From contig NZ_CP095078.1 in the NCBI RefSeq assembly GCF_022919075.1, positions 186,001 through 250,000 on the forward strand: DNA of 64,000 bases, written 5' to 3'. The position numbers and the translations under genes are program-made. This stretch comes from Nocardioides sp. W7. Its GTDB lineage: Bacteria > Actinomycetota > Actinomycetes > Propionibacteriales > Nocardioidaceae. The notes under the pieces were generated by a model, which saw nothing but the letters and a program-made list of their open reading frames with translations, had not been told where the DNA came from and ran no database searches. This document shows positions 44,904 through 54,094 of the stretch, one piece after another (within the stretch, counting starts at the first letter, position 1; every line of letters starts with the position of its first letter).

Positions 44904-46159
44904 CCGACCGACTCCCGCATCGCCGAGCGCGCCCGCTCGTAGACCGCCAGGGTCCGCTCGGCGGTCGCCTCCCAGGAGAACTGCCGCGCCTGCTCCAGCG
45001 CACCCGCCTCCAGCCGGACCCGGAGGTCGGGGTCGGTGACGACCTGCCCCAGGGCCGTGGCCCAGTCCTCGGGGTCGTGGCCGTCGACCAGCAGCCCGCT
45101 GTGCCGGTCGCGCACGATCGTCGTGAGGCCGCCGACCGCCGCGGCGACGACGGGGGTCCCGGTCGCCTGCGCCTCGGCGGCGACCAGCCCGAACGACTCG
45201 TTGTAGGAGGGGACGGCGACCGCGGTCGCGGCGGCGTACCAGCGGGCGAGCTGGCCCTGGCTCACCGGCGGCACGAAGCGGACGACGTCGTTGAGACCGA
45301 GCTCCGCGGCCAGGGCCGCCAGGGACTCGGGCCGCTCGAGGCCGGTGCCGGAGGGACCGCCGACCACGGGCACCACCAGGTGCCCGCGCAGGCCGGGCGA
45401 GCGCTGCAGGAGTACGGCGACCGCACGCAGCAGCACGTCGGGCGCCTTGAGCGGCTGGATCCGGCCCGCGAAGAGCAGCACGTGCGCGTCGACGGGCAGC
45501 CCCAGCTCGACGCGGGTCGCCGCCCGGTCCAGGGGCTGGAAGACGGTCAGGTCGACGCCGGGGTGCACCACGTCGACGCGGGACGGGTCGGCGTCGTACA
45601 GCTGGATCAGCTGCTGGGCCTCGAGAGCCGTGTTGGCGATCAGCATGTCGGCGGCCTCGACGACCTGCTCCTCGCCGATGATCCGGGCAGCCGGCTCGGG
45701 GGTGTCGTCGGCGGCGAGGGCGTCGTTCTTCACCTTGGCCATCGTGTGCATGGAGTGCACGAGCGGCACCCCCCACCGGTCGCGGGCGAGCGCCCCGACC
45801 TGGCCGGAGAGCCAGTAGTGGGAGTGCACCGCGTCGTAGTGCCCGACCGGCTGGGCCGCCTCGGCGCGCAGCACCTCCCGGGCGAAGACGCACAGCTGGC
45901 CCGGCAGCTCGATCTTGGTCAGCCCCTCGAACGGTCCGGCGTGGACGTGGTGGACGGCGATGCCGTCGCCGGCAGCCACCACAGGGGGCAGCGCCGAGCT
46001 GGTCGCCCGCGTGAAGATGTCGACCTCGATGTCCTGCGCGGCGAGCCGCTTGGCCAGCTCGATGACGTAGACGTTCATGCCGCCCGCATCGCCCGTGCCG
46101 GGCTGATCGAGCGGCGAGGTGTGCAGGCTGATCATGGCCAGTCGCCTGATGCGCTCCAC
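44900..46159 (-). CDS. mshA: D-inositol-3-phosphate glycosyltransferase MshA (mycothiol biosynthesis)
   Basis: A GT4-family enzyme of about 419 residues that joins GlcNAc to inositol-3-phosphate, the first step of mycothiol synthesis. The N-terminal [20 protein letters not shown] is the MshA signature, VHSHYWLSG and HTMAKVKN follow, and [24 protein letters not shown] is the GT4 donor-binding motif. GTG 46159 ([12 protein letters not shown]) is chosen with AGGAG upstream; GTG 46171 is equally possible. Coupled to the YbjN gene. Confidence 0.95.
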   Translation of the reverse strand: MERIRRLAMISLHTSPLDQPGTGDAGGMNVYVIELAKRLAAQDIEVDIFTRATSSALPPVVAAGDGIAVHHVHAGPFEGLTKIELPGQLCVFAREVLRAEAAQPVGHYDAVHSHYWLSGQVGALARDRWGVPLVHSMHTMAKVKNDALAADDTPEPAARIIGEEQVVEAADMLIANTALEAQQLIQLYDADPSRVDVVHPGVDLTVFQPLDRAATRVELGLPVDAHVLLFAGRIQPLKAPDVLLRAVAVLLQRSPGLRGHLVVPVVGGPSGTGLERPESLAALAAELGLNDVVRFVPPVSQGQLARWYAAATAVAVPSYNESFGLVAAEAQATGTPVVAAAVGGLTTIVRDRHSGLLVDGHDPEDWATALGQVVTDPDLRVRLEAGALEQARQFSWEATAERTLAVYERARSAMRESVG

Positions 46160-46254
46160 CGTGCTCCTCACCGTGTCCTCGACCCGCCCGTGCCGGGCCA
46201 CATCCTCGTCCTCCAGAGCGCAACCACGAGAGGCAGCCCACGATTCCCGCCGTC

Positions 46255-46617
46255 TCAGGCGGCGTGCGCCCCGAGCCGTGCCCGGTGGCGCGACCTCCGC
46301 AACAGGGGCACCCAGGCCACCAGCGCGAGCACTCCGAGGAGCCCGTCGATTCGGGCGTGGTCGCCCGACTCGTGGAGCACCATCAGCACCGACCAGGCGA
46401 GGACGGGGAAGCAGACCGCCACCACCCCGCTCAGCCACGCGACACCGGCCAGCCGAGCGCCCGCCCCGGCCACGCCGATCGCCAGCAGCGCCAGACCGGC
46501 GCCGTACGTCGCGCCCAGGACGGCGTCGCCGGCACCGTTCGCCGCGAGGATCCAGCGCACCACCCAGACAAGGCCGCCCAGCGCTCCGCAGAGGTCGGCG
46601 AGGGTCCGTGGGGCCAT
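46255..46617 (-). CDS. Small integral membrane protein upstream of mshA
   Basis: A 120-residue protein with three or four membrane segments ([74 protein letters not shown]) and a basic C-terminus. ATG 46617 has GGAGG 6 nt upstream. It is on the same strand as mshA, 95 nt away, but may be a separate gene. Family not recognised. Confidence 0.7.
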   Translation of the reverse strand: MAPRTLADLCGALGGLVWVVRWILAANGAGDAVLGATYGAGLALLAIGVAGAGARLAGVAWLSGVVAVCFPVLAWSVLMVLHESGDHARIDGLLGVLALVAWVPLLRRSRHRARLGAHAA

Positions 46618-46694
46618 GGGGTGCCTCCGATCTGGTCCGGTCGTGACGACGGGTCAGTGTGCCACCGGGCGGGGACACCGACCAGAATGGCGGG

Positions 46695-47441
46695 GTGAGC
46701 ACTCGTCGTACCGCCGTCGTGACCGGGGCCAGCAGCGGGATCGGAGCGGCCACCGCCCGTGGCCTGGCCGGCCAGGGCTTCCACGTCTACTGCGCCGCGC
46801 GCCGCGCGGACCGGGTGGCCGAGCTGGCCGCCGAGATCGGGGGTACGCCGGTGGTGTGCGACGTGACCGACGAGGCCTCCGTCGCCGCCCTCGCCGACCT
46901 GGTCGGCGACCGCCTCGACGTCCTGGTCAACAACGCCGGCGGCGCCTTCGGCTCCTCGCCGGTTGCCGCGGCGGACGGCGACGAGTGGCGGCGGATGTAC
47001 GAGGTCAACGTCATCGGCCTGATGCAGGTCACCCGGGCGCTGCTGCCCGCCCTGATCGCCAGCGGCGCGGGCGCGATCCTCAACGTCGGGTCGACCGCCG
47101 GCCGGATCGCCTACGAGGGCGGCGCCGGCTACACGGCCGCCAAGCACGGCACCCAGGTCGTCACCGAGACCCTGCGCCTGGAGCTGTGGGACCAGCCGGT
47201 CCGGGTCATGGAGATCGCCCCCGGCATGGTGAAGACCGACGAGTTCGCGCTGGTCCGCTTCGAGGGCGACCGGGAGAAGGCCGACGCGGTGTACGCCGGC
47301 GTCGCCGAGCCGCTGACCGCCGAGGACGTGGCGGACGCGATCACCTGGATGGTCACCCGGCCTCCGCACGTGAACATCGACGAGCTGGTCCTCCGCCCCC
47401 GCGCCCAAGCCGCGCAGCATAAAATCCACCGGGAACTCTGA
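46695..47441 (+). CDS. SDR family NAD(P)-dependent oxidoreductase (YdfG-like)
   Basis: A 248-residue short-chain dehydrogenase with [25 protein letters not shown] (basic, NADP-type), [19 protein letters not shown] and [15 protein letters not shown]. The C-terminal [17 protein letters not shown] and NIDELVLRP match serine 3-dehydrogenase/YdfG-like SDRs. GTG 46695 follows a CAGAAT box by 6 nt. Its 3' end overlaps the PAP2 gene by 89 bp. Confidence 0.88.
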   Translation: MSTRRTAVVTGASSGIGAATARGLAGQGFHVYCAARRADRVAELAAEIGGTPVVCDVTDEASVAALADLVGDRLDVLVNNAGGAFGSSPVAAADGDEWRRMYEVNVIGLMQVTRALLPALIASGAGAILNVGSTAGRIAYEGGAGYTAAKHGTQVVTETLRLELWDQPVRVMEIAPGMVKTDEFALVRFEGDREKADAVYAGVAEPLTAEDVADAITWMVTRPPHVNIDELVLRPRAQAAQHKIHREL

Positions 47442-48165
47442 CCCGAGCGATCAGCGCCAGCGCACCGAGCACCAGCGCCGTCCCGACGGCGGCGTCCAGC
47501 CAGTAGTGGTTGGCCGTCACCACGACCACCAGCAGGGTGGTCAGCGGGTGCAGCACCCACAGCCAGCGCCATCGGCTCCGGCCGACCTGCACCAGGACGA
47601 CGGCCAGCAGCACGGCCCAGCCGACGTGCAGGCTGGGCATGGCGGCGTACTCGTTCGCGAGCTCCGAGACCGGCGTCCCGACGTACGCGCTGTTGCCGCC
47701 GACCCGGCCGGTGTCGACCATGCCCAGTCCGGCCAGCAGCCGAGGCGGCGTCGTCGGCAGCCAGATGTGCACCAGCATCGCGACGCCGGTGGCGAGCGCC
47801 AGGGAGCGGCGCGCCCAGAGGTAGCCCGGCCGGTGCCGCACGTAGAGCCAGACCAGGACGCCGATCGTGAGTGGGAAGTGGAGCAGGTAGTAGTGATCGG
47901 CCAGGCCGATCAGGTGCGGCACCGCCAGCGCCCGTTCCTGCACCGCCGCCTCCGACGGCAGTCGCAGGGTCGCCTGCACGTCCAGCAGCGCCCGGGCGTG
48001 CTCGTCGGCGCCGTCGAGCCGGCTCGTGGCGACCAGCCGGCCGAGGTTGTAGAGCCCGAACAGCGCGAGCACGAGCGCCGTCTCCCTGAGCGCGGAGGCG
48101 AGCCGAGCGCGGTGCCGACGTCCGGCTGGCGGCGCGGCCGTGGGCGGCAGCAGGACGTTCAGCAC
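47353..48165 (-). CDS. PAP2 family membrane phosphatase/transferase
   Basis: A 270-residue membrane protein with about six helices. The PAP2 active-site motifs are AAMPSLHVGWAV (PSxH) and TANHYWLDAAVG (His and Asp). The N-terminal motif is less clear. This PAP2_3-like type includes inositol-phosphorylceramide synthase relatives; it may act on a phospholipid. GTG 48165 is 7 nt from TAAGAT (minus, 48178-48173), which lies inside the palindrome controlled by the divergent TetR. Confidence 0.88.
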   Translation of the reverse strand: MLNVLLPPTAAPPAGRRHRARLASALRETALVLALFGLYNLGRLVATSRLDGADEHARALLDVQATLRLPSEAAVQERALAVPHLIGLADHYYLLHFPLTIGVLVWLYVRHRPGYLWARRSLALATGVAMLVHIWLPTTPPRLLAGLGMVDTGRVGGNSAYVGTPVSELANEYAAMPSLHVGWAVLLAVVLVQVGRSRWRWLWVLHPLTTLLVVVVTANHYWLDAAVGTALVLGALALIARVRVPGGFYAARLGRGGGGPARRCSRAEAG

Positions 48166-48172
48166 GGGACTT

Positions 48173-48190
48173 ATCTTACATTTGTAAGAT
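48173..48190. promoter_or_regulatory. Perfect TetR operator over the PAP2 -10 box
   Basis: ATCTTACA and TGTAAGAT form an 8-2-8 perfect palindrome. The minus-strand -10 box TAAGAT of the PAP2 gene lies within it. The tetR promoter (TAGGGT 48222-48227, 6 nt before ATG 48234) is about 30 bp away, so repression should fall mainly on the PAP2 gene. Confidence 0.7.
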
Positions 48191-48233
48191 GGAGGTCGAC
48201 AGTGACCTCCGGCCGAGCGAATAGGGTGACGCC

Positions 48234-48773
48234 ATGTCGACCACGTCCGCCGACGTCCGGGTCTCGCGAACCCGCGCCGCCCTCGTGACGGCCGTCGAGG
48301 AGGTGCTCGAGCAGGGGTCCTGGGCCGAGCTGACGATCGGTGCGCTGTGCACCCGGGCGCGGATCAGCCGGCCGACCTTCTACCAGCACTTCCCGTCCAT
48401 GGCCGACCTGCTCGGGGCCACCATCCGGCACCGGCTCGACCAGACACGGGCCGAGATGTGCGTCCCCGCCGACGGACCCGAGGTCCTCGCCGCGGCCCTG
48501 GTGCGGCTGCACGCCGAGCGGGGGCAGTACGCCTGTCTCTCCGCGGAGCCGACGGCGTACGTCCAGGTGCAGGCCGCCTTCGAGGACTGGCTGGTCGGGA
48601 GGGTCCAGGAGGCGTTCCCGCACGCGGACCCGGTCGCGGCCTCCTACGCCGCGGGCGGGATCGCCCGGGTGATGGGTCGCTGGCTCGCCACCGACTCCGA
48701 CCGCCCCACCCCCGAGGAGCTGGCCCGGAGTCTGTGGTTGCTCAACCGAGCCGTCCTCGAGCTGACAGACTGA
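48234..48773 (+). CDS. TetR/AcrR family transcriptional regulator
   Basis: A 179-residue regulator with the helix-turn-helix LTIGALCTRARISRPTFYQHFPSMADLL. The C-terminal domain is divergent. It starts with a leaderless ATG behind TAGGGT. It is divergent from the PAP2 gene and probably represses it through the palindrome at 48173-48190. The racemase-like gene starts 4 nt after its stop and may be partly co-transcribed, though it has its own -10-like box. Confidence 0.9.
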   Translation: MSTTSADVRVSRTRAALVTAVEEVLEQGSWAELTIGALCTRARISRPTFYQHFPSMADLLGATIRHRLDQTRAEMCVPADGPEVLAAALVRLHAERGQYACLSAEPTAYVQVQAAFEDWLVGRVQEAFPHADPVAASYAAGGIARVMGRWLATDSDRPTPEELARSLWLLNRAVLELTD

Positions 48774-48777
48774 GCCC

Positions 48778-49467
48778 GTGCAGACCATCGGACTCGTGGG
48801 CGGGCTGAGCTGGGAGAGCTCGGCGGCGTACTACGAAGCGCTCAACCGGGGGGTCGAGGCGCGCGTGGGCGCGCTCAGCTCGGCCAGGACGGTGCTCAGC
48901 TCGGTCGACTTCGCGGAGGTGACCGCGTTTCAGGAGGCCGAGCGCTGGGACGACGTCGCCGCCGTCCTCACCACGGCGGCGCAGGGCGTCGAGCGCGCCG
49001 GCGCCGACTTCCTGCTGCTGTGCACCACGACCTTCCACCTGGTCGCCGACCAGGTGGCCGACGCGGTCGGCATCCCGCTGCTGCACCTCGGCGACGTGGT
49101 CGCCGACGCGGCTGTGGCCGCGGGCGTGCACTCGATCGGCTTCGTCGGAACCACGTTCGCCATGTCGCGGCCGTACTTCACCGACCGGCTCGCCTCGCAC
49201 GGGCTGAGCGTCCACGTCCCCGATCCCGCGCGTCACGACGAGGTCAACCGGATCATCTACGACGAGCTGGTGCACGGCCGGGTCGAGAGCGACTCGCGTC
49301 GTACCGTCGTCTCGGTCATCGAGGAGCTGTGGGACGCCGGCGCCGGCGGGGTCGTGCTCGGCTGCACCGAGCTGGAGCTGCTCATCCGGCAGGCCGACGT
49401 CGACGTGCCGGTCTTCCCGAGCACCACGCTGCACGTCGCCGCCGCACTGGACCGCGCGCTCGCCTGA
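48778..49467 (+). CDS. Aspartate/glutamate racemase family protein (YgeA/RacX-like)
   Basis: A 229-residue two-domain racemase-fold protein. Both catalytic Cys are present: Cys82 in LLLCTTTFHLVAD and Cys196 in VLGCTELELL. In YgeA-type enzymes the first motif is CTNTMH; here Thr replaces Asn. N-terminal TIGLVGGLSWESSAAYYEAL is family-typical. It may racemise a broad set of amino acids. The GTG start follows CAGACT by 6 nt. Convergent with the metallopeptidase gene, 3 bp apart. Confidence 0.88.
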   Translation: MQTIGLVGGLSWESSAAYYEALNRGVEARVGALSSARTVLSSVDFAEVTAFQEAERWDDVAAVLTTAAQGVERAGADFLLLCTTTFHLVADQVADAVGIPLLHLGDVVADAAVAAGVHSIGFVGTTFAMSRPYFTDRLASHGLSVHVPDPARHDEVNRIIYDELVHGRVESDSRRTVVSVIEELWDAGAGGVVLGCTELELLIRQADVDVPVFPSTTLHVAAALDRALA

Positions 49468-49470
49468 CGC

Positions 49471-50724
49471 TCACCCGTCGTCGCGGAGCAGCAGCTCGGC
49501 GAGCCGGCGCAGCTCGGGGGTGAGCGCCTGCTCGGGGACCCGGGCGCCGCCGGCCGGCAGGTCGAAGTCGTAGACGAACATGTCCGGTCGCGGGTCGGCG
49601 GCCCGGACCGCACCCAGCTCGACCCGGTCGAGCAGGTCGCGCACCTCTGCGCACCGGTCGTCGGCCGAGTCCAGGTCGACCCGGCCGGTGGCGACCAGGC
49701 CCGCGAACCCGCCGGTACGACGGACCGCCGCCACCCCGCTGCCCGGGCTCACCCCGACGCCCGACCACGCGGCCCGGACCGCCTCGGTGTGCTCACCGGC
49801 GACCGCCACGGTGGCGGAGGCGAAGGCGGCGAAGTCGGTCCGCGGCCCGACCCGGCCACCGGTCAGCGCGGCGTACCAGATCCGGCCCGCCCCCTCCCAG
49901 GCCCGCCCGCCGATCGCGGTCGCGGCGAGGTGGAAGGCCCGGTTGGGGATGCCGGAGTTGATGTGCACGCCACCGTTGTCGTCCTCGGTGTCGACGAAGT
50001 CGTCGAGGTGACCCGGCTGCGGGTCGCGGCCGAGCAGCGGGTCGTCGTACGCCGTGCCGGGCGCGGCCAGGTCGCGCAGGCCGCGCGCGTCGATGCCGGG
50101 GAGGAAGAGCCCGGCCCCGATCAGCCAGTCGGCCTGGTCGGCGCTCTGGTCGAGCAGCCGCTGCTTGAGGCAGGAGGCGAAGACGTCGGAGACGGACTCG
50201 TTGAGCGCGCCGGACTGGCCCTCGTAGACCAGGCCCGCGGAGTGCTCGGTCACGGCGTGCGTCAGCTCGTGCCCGAGCACGTCGACCGGCTTGGTGAACC
50301 GGTCGAAGACCCGGCCGTCCCCGTCGCCGAAGACCAGCTGGGTGCCGTCCCAGAACGCGTTGGCGTAGCGCTGGCCGTAGTGCACGCTCATCGACACCGG
50401 CGCCCCCGCGTCGTCGTACGACGAGCGGCCGTAGACCTCGGCGAACAGGTCCAGCGCGCCCGCCCCTCCGGTCGCCGCCTCGTCGACGGCGGGGTCACCG
50501 GTGGCCGGCTCTCCCGCCGCACGCACGGCCCGGCCGGGGAGGTCGGTCGACCCGCCGGCGTCGTGCACCGTCCAGGCGGCCGCGCCGACCACGGTCGACG
50601 CCGGCCCCCGTGCGCGCAGCGAGCGGATCCGGTCGTCCTCGATCAGGGTCAGGTCGTACGCCGCCGGGCCGAGCGTGACGGCGAGCCGGCGGATCAGGTA
50701 CGGCGGCAGGAACGAGCACCTCAT
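49471..50724 (-). CDS. M4 (protealysin-like) metallopeptidase with C-terminal emfourin-like inhibitor domain
   Basis: A 417-residue protein. The N-terminus MRCSFLPPYLIRRLA is the short propeptide with the PPYL motif of protealysin-type enzymes; there is no signal peptide. The zinc site is HELTH (His152, Glu153, His156) with Glu176 in GALNESVSD, and GGVHINSGIPNRAF supplies the catalytic His. Residues about 331-417, beginning VRRTGGFAGLVATG, resemble emfourin, the protein inhibitor of protealysin usually encoded as a separate gene beside it. A fused inhibitor would hold the protease in check inside the cell (inference). GGAGG precedes ATG 50724. Confidence 0.85.
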   Translation of the reverse strand: MRCSFLPPYLIRRLAVTLGPAAYDLTLIEDDRIRSLRARGPASTVVGAAAWTVHDAGGSTDLPGRAVRAAGEPATGDPAVDEAATGGAGALDLFAEVYGRSSYDDAGAPVSMSVHYGQRYANAFWDGTQLVFGDGDGRVFDRFTKPVDVLGHELTHAVTEHSAGLVYEGQSGALNESVSDVFASCLKQRLLDQSADQADWLIGAGLFLPGIDARGLRDLAAPGTAYDDPLLGRDPQPGHLDDFVDTEDDNGGVHINSGIPNRAFHLAATAIGGRAWEGAGRIWYAALTGGRVGPRTDFAAFASATVAVAGEHTEAVRAAWSGVGVSPGSGVAAVRRTGGFAGLVATGRVDLDSADDRCAEVRDLLDRVELGAVRAADPRPDMFVYDFDLPAGGARVPEQALTPELRRLAELLLRDDG

Positions 50725-50762
50725 GCCCCCAGCCTCCGCCCGAGCGCCGACAGCGACAAGGC

Positions 50763-51233
50763 TCAGGCGGGCGCGCGGTCCGGCGGGAACCCGCCGGTGG
50801 CGATCGGGCCCCACGACTCGGGGGTGATCCGGAGCAGGGTCTTGCCCTGGCGCCCCATCGCCGCGCGGTAGTCGTCCCAGTCGGGGTGCTCGCCGGAGAT
50901 GCAGCGGAAGTACTCGACCAGTCCGTCCTCGGCCGCCCGGTCCGGCATGTCGAGCACCTCGGTCGTGCCGTCGACCTGGACCCACGCGTCGTCCCACTCG
51001 TCGGAGAGGACGAGCACGGTCGCGGCCGGACGCCGGCGCAGGTTGGTCACCTTCGCCCGGTCGGGATAGGTCGAGATCACGATCCGCCCGCCGTCGTCGA
51101 CGCCGCCCGTGACCGGCGAGATCTGGGGCGAGCCGTCGGCCTTCGTCGTGACCAGCAGCATCCGGTGGCGTGGCCGGACGAACTCCAGCAGCTGGTCGAG
51201 GCCGACGCGGTCCTTCGTGGCGATCCGAGGCAT
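50763..51233 (-). CDS. PPOX-class F420-dependent oxidoreductase / flavin-binding protein
   Basis: A 156-residue split-barrel protein. RHRMLLVTTKADGSPQISPVTGG is the conserved cofactor-binding opening, and RAKVTNLRRRPAATVLVLSDE the following strand-turn. Actinobacterial members of this size bind F420 or FMN and reduce diverse substrates. ATG 51233 follows TACTCT (minus, 51245-51240) by 6 nt. Divergent from the 294-residue orphan. Confidence 0.88.
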   Translation of the reverse strand: MPRIATKDRVGLDQLLEFVRPRHRMLLVTTKADGSPQISPVTGGVDDGGRIVISTYPDRAKVTNLRRRPAATVLVLSDEWDDAWVQVDGTTEVLDMPDRAAEDGLVEYFRCISGEHPDWDDYRAAMGRQGKTLLRITPESWGPIATGGFPPDRAPA

Positions 51234-51239
51234 ACGTCC

Positions 51240-51253
51240 AGAGTAGGCAGACT
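51240..51253. promoter_or_regulatory. Overlapping divergent leaderless promoters
   Basis: TACTCT (minus, 51245-51240) serves the PPOX gene with a 6-nt spacer, and CAGACT (plus, 51248-51253) lies 7 nt before ATG 51261. The two -10 boxes are only 2 bp apart, so polymerase binding at one should exclude the other. Confidence 0.5.
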
Positions 51254-51260
51254 AGGTCGC

Positions 51261-52145
51261 ATGCAGGTGACGGTGGATCGCGACAGCGTGGCGATGGGCG
51301 ACGACACGGAGTCCCACGAGCGGGTGGTCGACGTGCCGGGCGAGACGACGCTCGGGACGTTCCTCGCCCACCTCTCCCCCGGCGTGTCCGTCGCGGGCGG
51401 CACCGGCAGCTGGGTGATCTGGATCGGCGATCGCCGCGGCGACTGGGTGGGGATGTACGCCGACGGCGAGGCGCGGGTCCTGCGCCTCGCGGACCGCACG
51501 CTGGCCGAGCTGGGGGTCACCGCGGTGTTCTTCGACTACTGGTCGAGCGCGCCCCCGGAGCTGTTGTTCGCGTCGCTCGCCGCGGGCCGGCTGCCCGACA
51601 AGACGGCGCTGCGTCACGAGGGTTGGCGTCAGCAGTGGCAGGTCGAGGACGAGCGGGCCCAGGAGAAGGAGGCGACCACCTCCAAGCGGCTCCTGACCCC
51701 CGACGCCGTCGCCGCGGTCGCCGAGCTGGGCGGGCGGATCGAGGTGCACGCGCCGTCGTACTGCCGGCTGGCCGCGGCGGACGGCACGGCGTACGTCGTG
51801 CGAAGCGATCAGTTCTGGACCCGGATCTCCCGCCTCGACGACGAGGGCGACCAGCACCAGATCGCGACCTTCCAGCCGCCCGGCCCGCTCGCGGAGACGA
51901 CCCTGGTGGCGATGCTCGGCACGACCTGGCGCGAGCTCAACGACCTGCCTCCCGTCGAGCCGCCCCGGCACCGCAACGAGGTACGACGCAGCGCCGGCAT
52001 CTGGCGGTGGAGCTGGACCGAGAGGGGCGAGCTCCGCGAGGGCAGGTACTGGCCGGACGGCTCGCTCGCGGCCGCCTTCGCGCCGTACGCCCGGCTCGGA
52101 GTGCCGGAGATCACGGCCCTGTTCGCCGAGGGCGCCGTCCGCTGA
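51261..52145 (+). CDS. Protein of unknown function
   Basis: A 294-residue soluble protein without signal peptide or membrane segment. The N-terminal third (TLGTFLAHLSPGVSVAGGTGSWVIWIGDRRGDWVG) looks beta-rich. The middle is helical and charged (WQVEDERAQEKEATTSKRLL), and the C-terminal part is Trp-rich (IWRWSWTERGELREGRYW). No family is recognised. It sits between the PPOX gene and typA with its own promoter. Confidence 0.7.
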   Translation: MQVTVDRDSVAMGDDTESHERVVDVPGETTLGTFLAHLSPGVSVAGGTGSWVIWIGDRRGDWVGMYADGEARVLRLADRTLAELGVTAVFFDYWSSAPPELLFASLAAGRLPDKTALRHEGWRQQWQVEDERAQEKEATTSKRLLTPDAVAAVAELGGRIEVHAPSYCRLAAADGTAYVVRSDQFWTRISRLDDEGDQHQIATFQPPGPLAETTLVAMLGTTWRELNDLPPVEPPRHRNEVRRSAGIWRWSWTERGELREGRYWPDGSLAAAFAPYARLGVPEITALFAEGAVR

Positions 52146-52169
52146 ATCGGCGGGAGCGGCGCGCGCCGG

Positions 52170-52175
52170 TAGACT
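52170..52175 (+). promoter_or_regulatory. -10 box of typA
   Basis: TAGACT in the 83-bp gap before typA gives a leader of about 45 nt. The leader holds a small GAGG/CCTC stem near 52180-52198. Confidence 0.5.
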
Positions 52176-52228
52176 CGACGAGGCCCGTTCGGGTCCTCGC
52201 ACCCCACCGGAAGTGACGTCGTACCGCC

Positions 52229-54064
52229 ATGTCTGGAAACACTCAGCGCACCGACCTGCGCAACGTAGCCATCGTCGCGCACGTCGACCACGGCAAGACC
52301 ACCCTCGTCGACGCGATGCTGCGCCAGGCCGGCGCCTTCACCGCCCACCAGGCCGAGAGCGTCGCCGAGCGGGTCATGGACTCCGGTGACCTGGAGCGCG
52401 AGAAGGGCATCACGATCCTCGCGAAGAACACCGCGGTCCACTACGAGGGTCCCGCCGGCGGCGGCCAGCCGATGGTCATCAACATCATCGACACCCCCGG
52501 CCACGCCGACTTCGGTGGCGAGGTCGAGCGCGGGCTGTCCATGGTCGACGGCATCGTGCTGCTGGTCGACGCCTCCGAGGGCCCGCTCCCCCAGACCCGC
52601 TTCGTGCTCCGCAAGGCCCTCAACGCCGACATGCCGGTGATCCTGGTGGTCAACAAGACCGACCGCGGGGACGCCCGGATCGCCGAGGTCGTCGACGAGA
52701 CCTACGAGCTGTTCATGGACCTGCTCGACGAGTCCCACAGCCAGGACGCCCTCGACTTCCCGGTCGTCTACGCCTCGGGCCGCGCCGGCATCGCCAGCCT
52801 GGAGCGCCCGGAGAACGGCACCATGCCGGAGGGCAGCGACCTCGAGCCGCTGTTCAAGACCATCCTGGAGACGATCCCGGCGCCGACGTACGACGAGGGC
52901 GCGCCGCTGCAGGCCCACGTCACCAACCTCGACGCCTCGCCGTTCCTCGGCCGGCTCGCGCTGGTCCGGGTCCACCAGGGCACCCTTAAGAAGGGCCAGA
53001 CCGTCGCCTGGATGCGTCGCGACGGCGAGGTCAAGAACGTCAAGATCACCGAGCTCCTGATCACCGAGGGCCTCGAGCGCAAGCCCGGCGAGTCCGCCGG
53101 ACCCGGCGACATCGTCGCCATCGCGGGCATCCCCGAGATCACCATCGGCGAGACCCTCGCCGACCCGGAGAACCCGATCGCGCTGCCGCTCATCCACGTC
53201 GACGAGCCCGCGATCTCGATGACCATCGGCACCAACACCTCGCCGCTCGTCGGCCGGGTCAAGGGCGGCAAGGTCACCGCTCGCCTGGTCAAGGACCGCC
53301 TCGACTCCGAGCTGATCGGCAACGTGTCGCTGCGCATCCTCCCGACCGAGCGCCCGGACGCCTGGGAGGTCCAGGGCCGCGGCGAGCTCGCGCTGGCCAT
53401 CCTCGTCGAGCAGATGCGCCGCGAGGGCTTCGAGCTCACGGTCGGCAAGCCGCAGGTGGTCACCAAGGAGGTCAACGGCAAGGTCCACGAGCCGTTCGAG
53501 CGCCTGACCATCGACGCGCCGGAGGAGTACCTCGGCACGATCACCGAGCTGCTCGCCGCCCGCAAGGGCCGGATGGAGCAGATGACCAACCACGGCACCG
53601 GCTGGGTGCGCATGGAGTTCCTGGTCCCGGCCCGAGGCCTGATCGGCTTCCGGACCCAGTTCCTCACCGACACCCGCGGCACCGGCATCGCGCACGGCAT
53701 CTCCGAGGGCTACGAGCCGTGGGCCGGCGAGATCCGCTCGCGGACCAACGGCTCCCTGGTGGCGGACCGCAAGGGCGCTGCCACGGCGTACGCCATGACC
53801 AACCTGCAGGAGCGCGGGACCATGTTCGTCGAGCCGACGACCGAGGTCTACGAGGGCATGATCGTCGGCGAGAACTCCCGCGCCGACGACATGGACGTCA
53901 ACATCACCAAGGAGAAGCAGCAGACCAACATCCGGTCCGCCACCTCCGACAACTTCGAGAAGCTGATCCCGCCGCGCAAGCTGTCGCTGGAGCAGTGCCT
54001 GGAGTTCTGCCGCGACGACGAGTGCGTCGAGGTCACCCCCGACTCGGCCGGCTGTTTCTGCTGA
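52229..54064 (+). CDS. typA: Ribosome-associated translational GTPase TypA/BipA
   Basis: A 611-residue GTPase of the EF-G group that binds the ribosome under stress and assists subunit assembly. G1 is AHVDHGKTT, the switch I/II region has EREKGITI and [14 protein letters not shown], and G4 is NKTDR. Domains II, III and V follow, and the C-terminal [21 protein letters not shown] with [19 protein letters not shown] is the BipA-specific end. Complete and full length. Confidence 0.98.
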   Translation: MSGNTQRTDLRNVAIVAHVDHGKTTLVDAMLRQAGAFTAHQAESVAERVMDSGDLEREKGITILAKNTAVHYEGPAGGGQPMVINIIDTPGHADFGGEVERGLSMVDGIVLLVDASEGPLPQTRFVLRKALNADMPVILVVNKTDRGDARIAEVVDETYELFMDLLDESHSQDALDFPVVYASGRAGIASLERPENGTMPEGSDLEPLFKTILETIPAPTYDEGAPLQAHVTNLDASPFLGRLALVRVHQGTLKKGQTVAWMRRDGEVKNVKITELLITEGLERKPGESAGPGDIVAIAGIPEITIGETLADPENPIALPLIHVDEPAISMTIGTNTSPLVGRVKGGKVTARLVKDRLDSELIGNVSLRILPTERPDAWEVQGRGELALAILVEQMRREGFELTVGKPQVVTKEVNGKVHEPFERLTIDAPEEYLGTITELLAARKGRMEQMTNHGTGWVRMEFLVPARGLIGFRTQFLTDTRGTGIAHGISEGYEPWAGEIRSRTNGSLVADRKGAATAYAMTNLQERGTMFVEPTTEVYEGMIVGENSRADDMDVNITKEKQQTNIRSATSDNFEKLIPPRKLSLEQCLEFCRDDECVEVTPDSAGCFC

Positions 54065-54094
54065 CTCGGCGAGGTGGGCGGGGTGGCCGGTGGC

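Noticed and set aside
48234..51253. Possible toxin-antitoxin or defence island (TetR, racemase, protease, PPOX)
   Set aside because: The genes have separate promoters and opposite strands, and no defence-type partner or nuclease is present.
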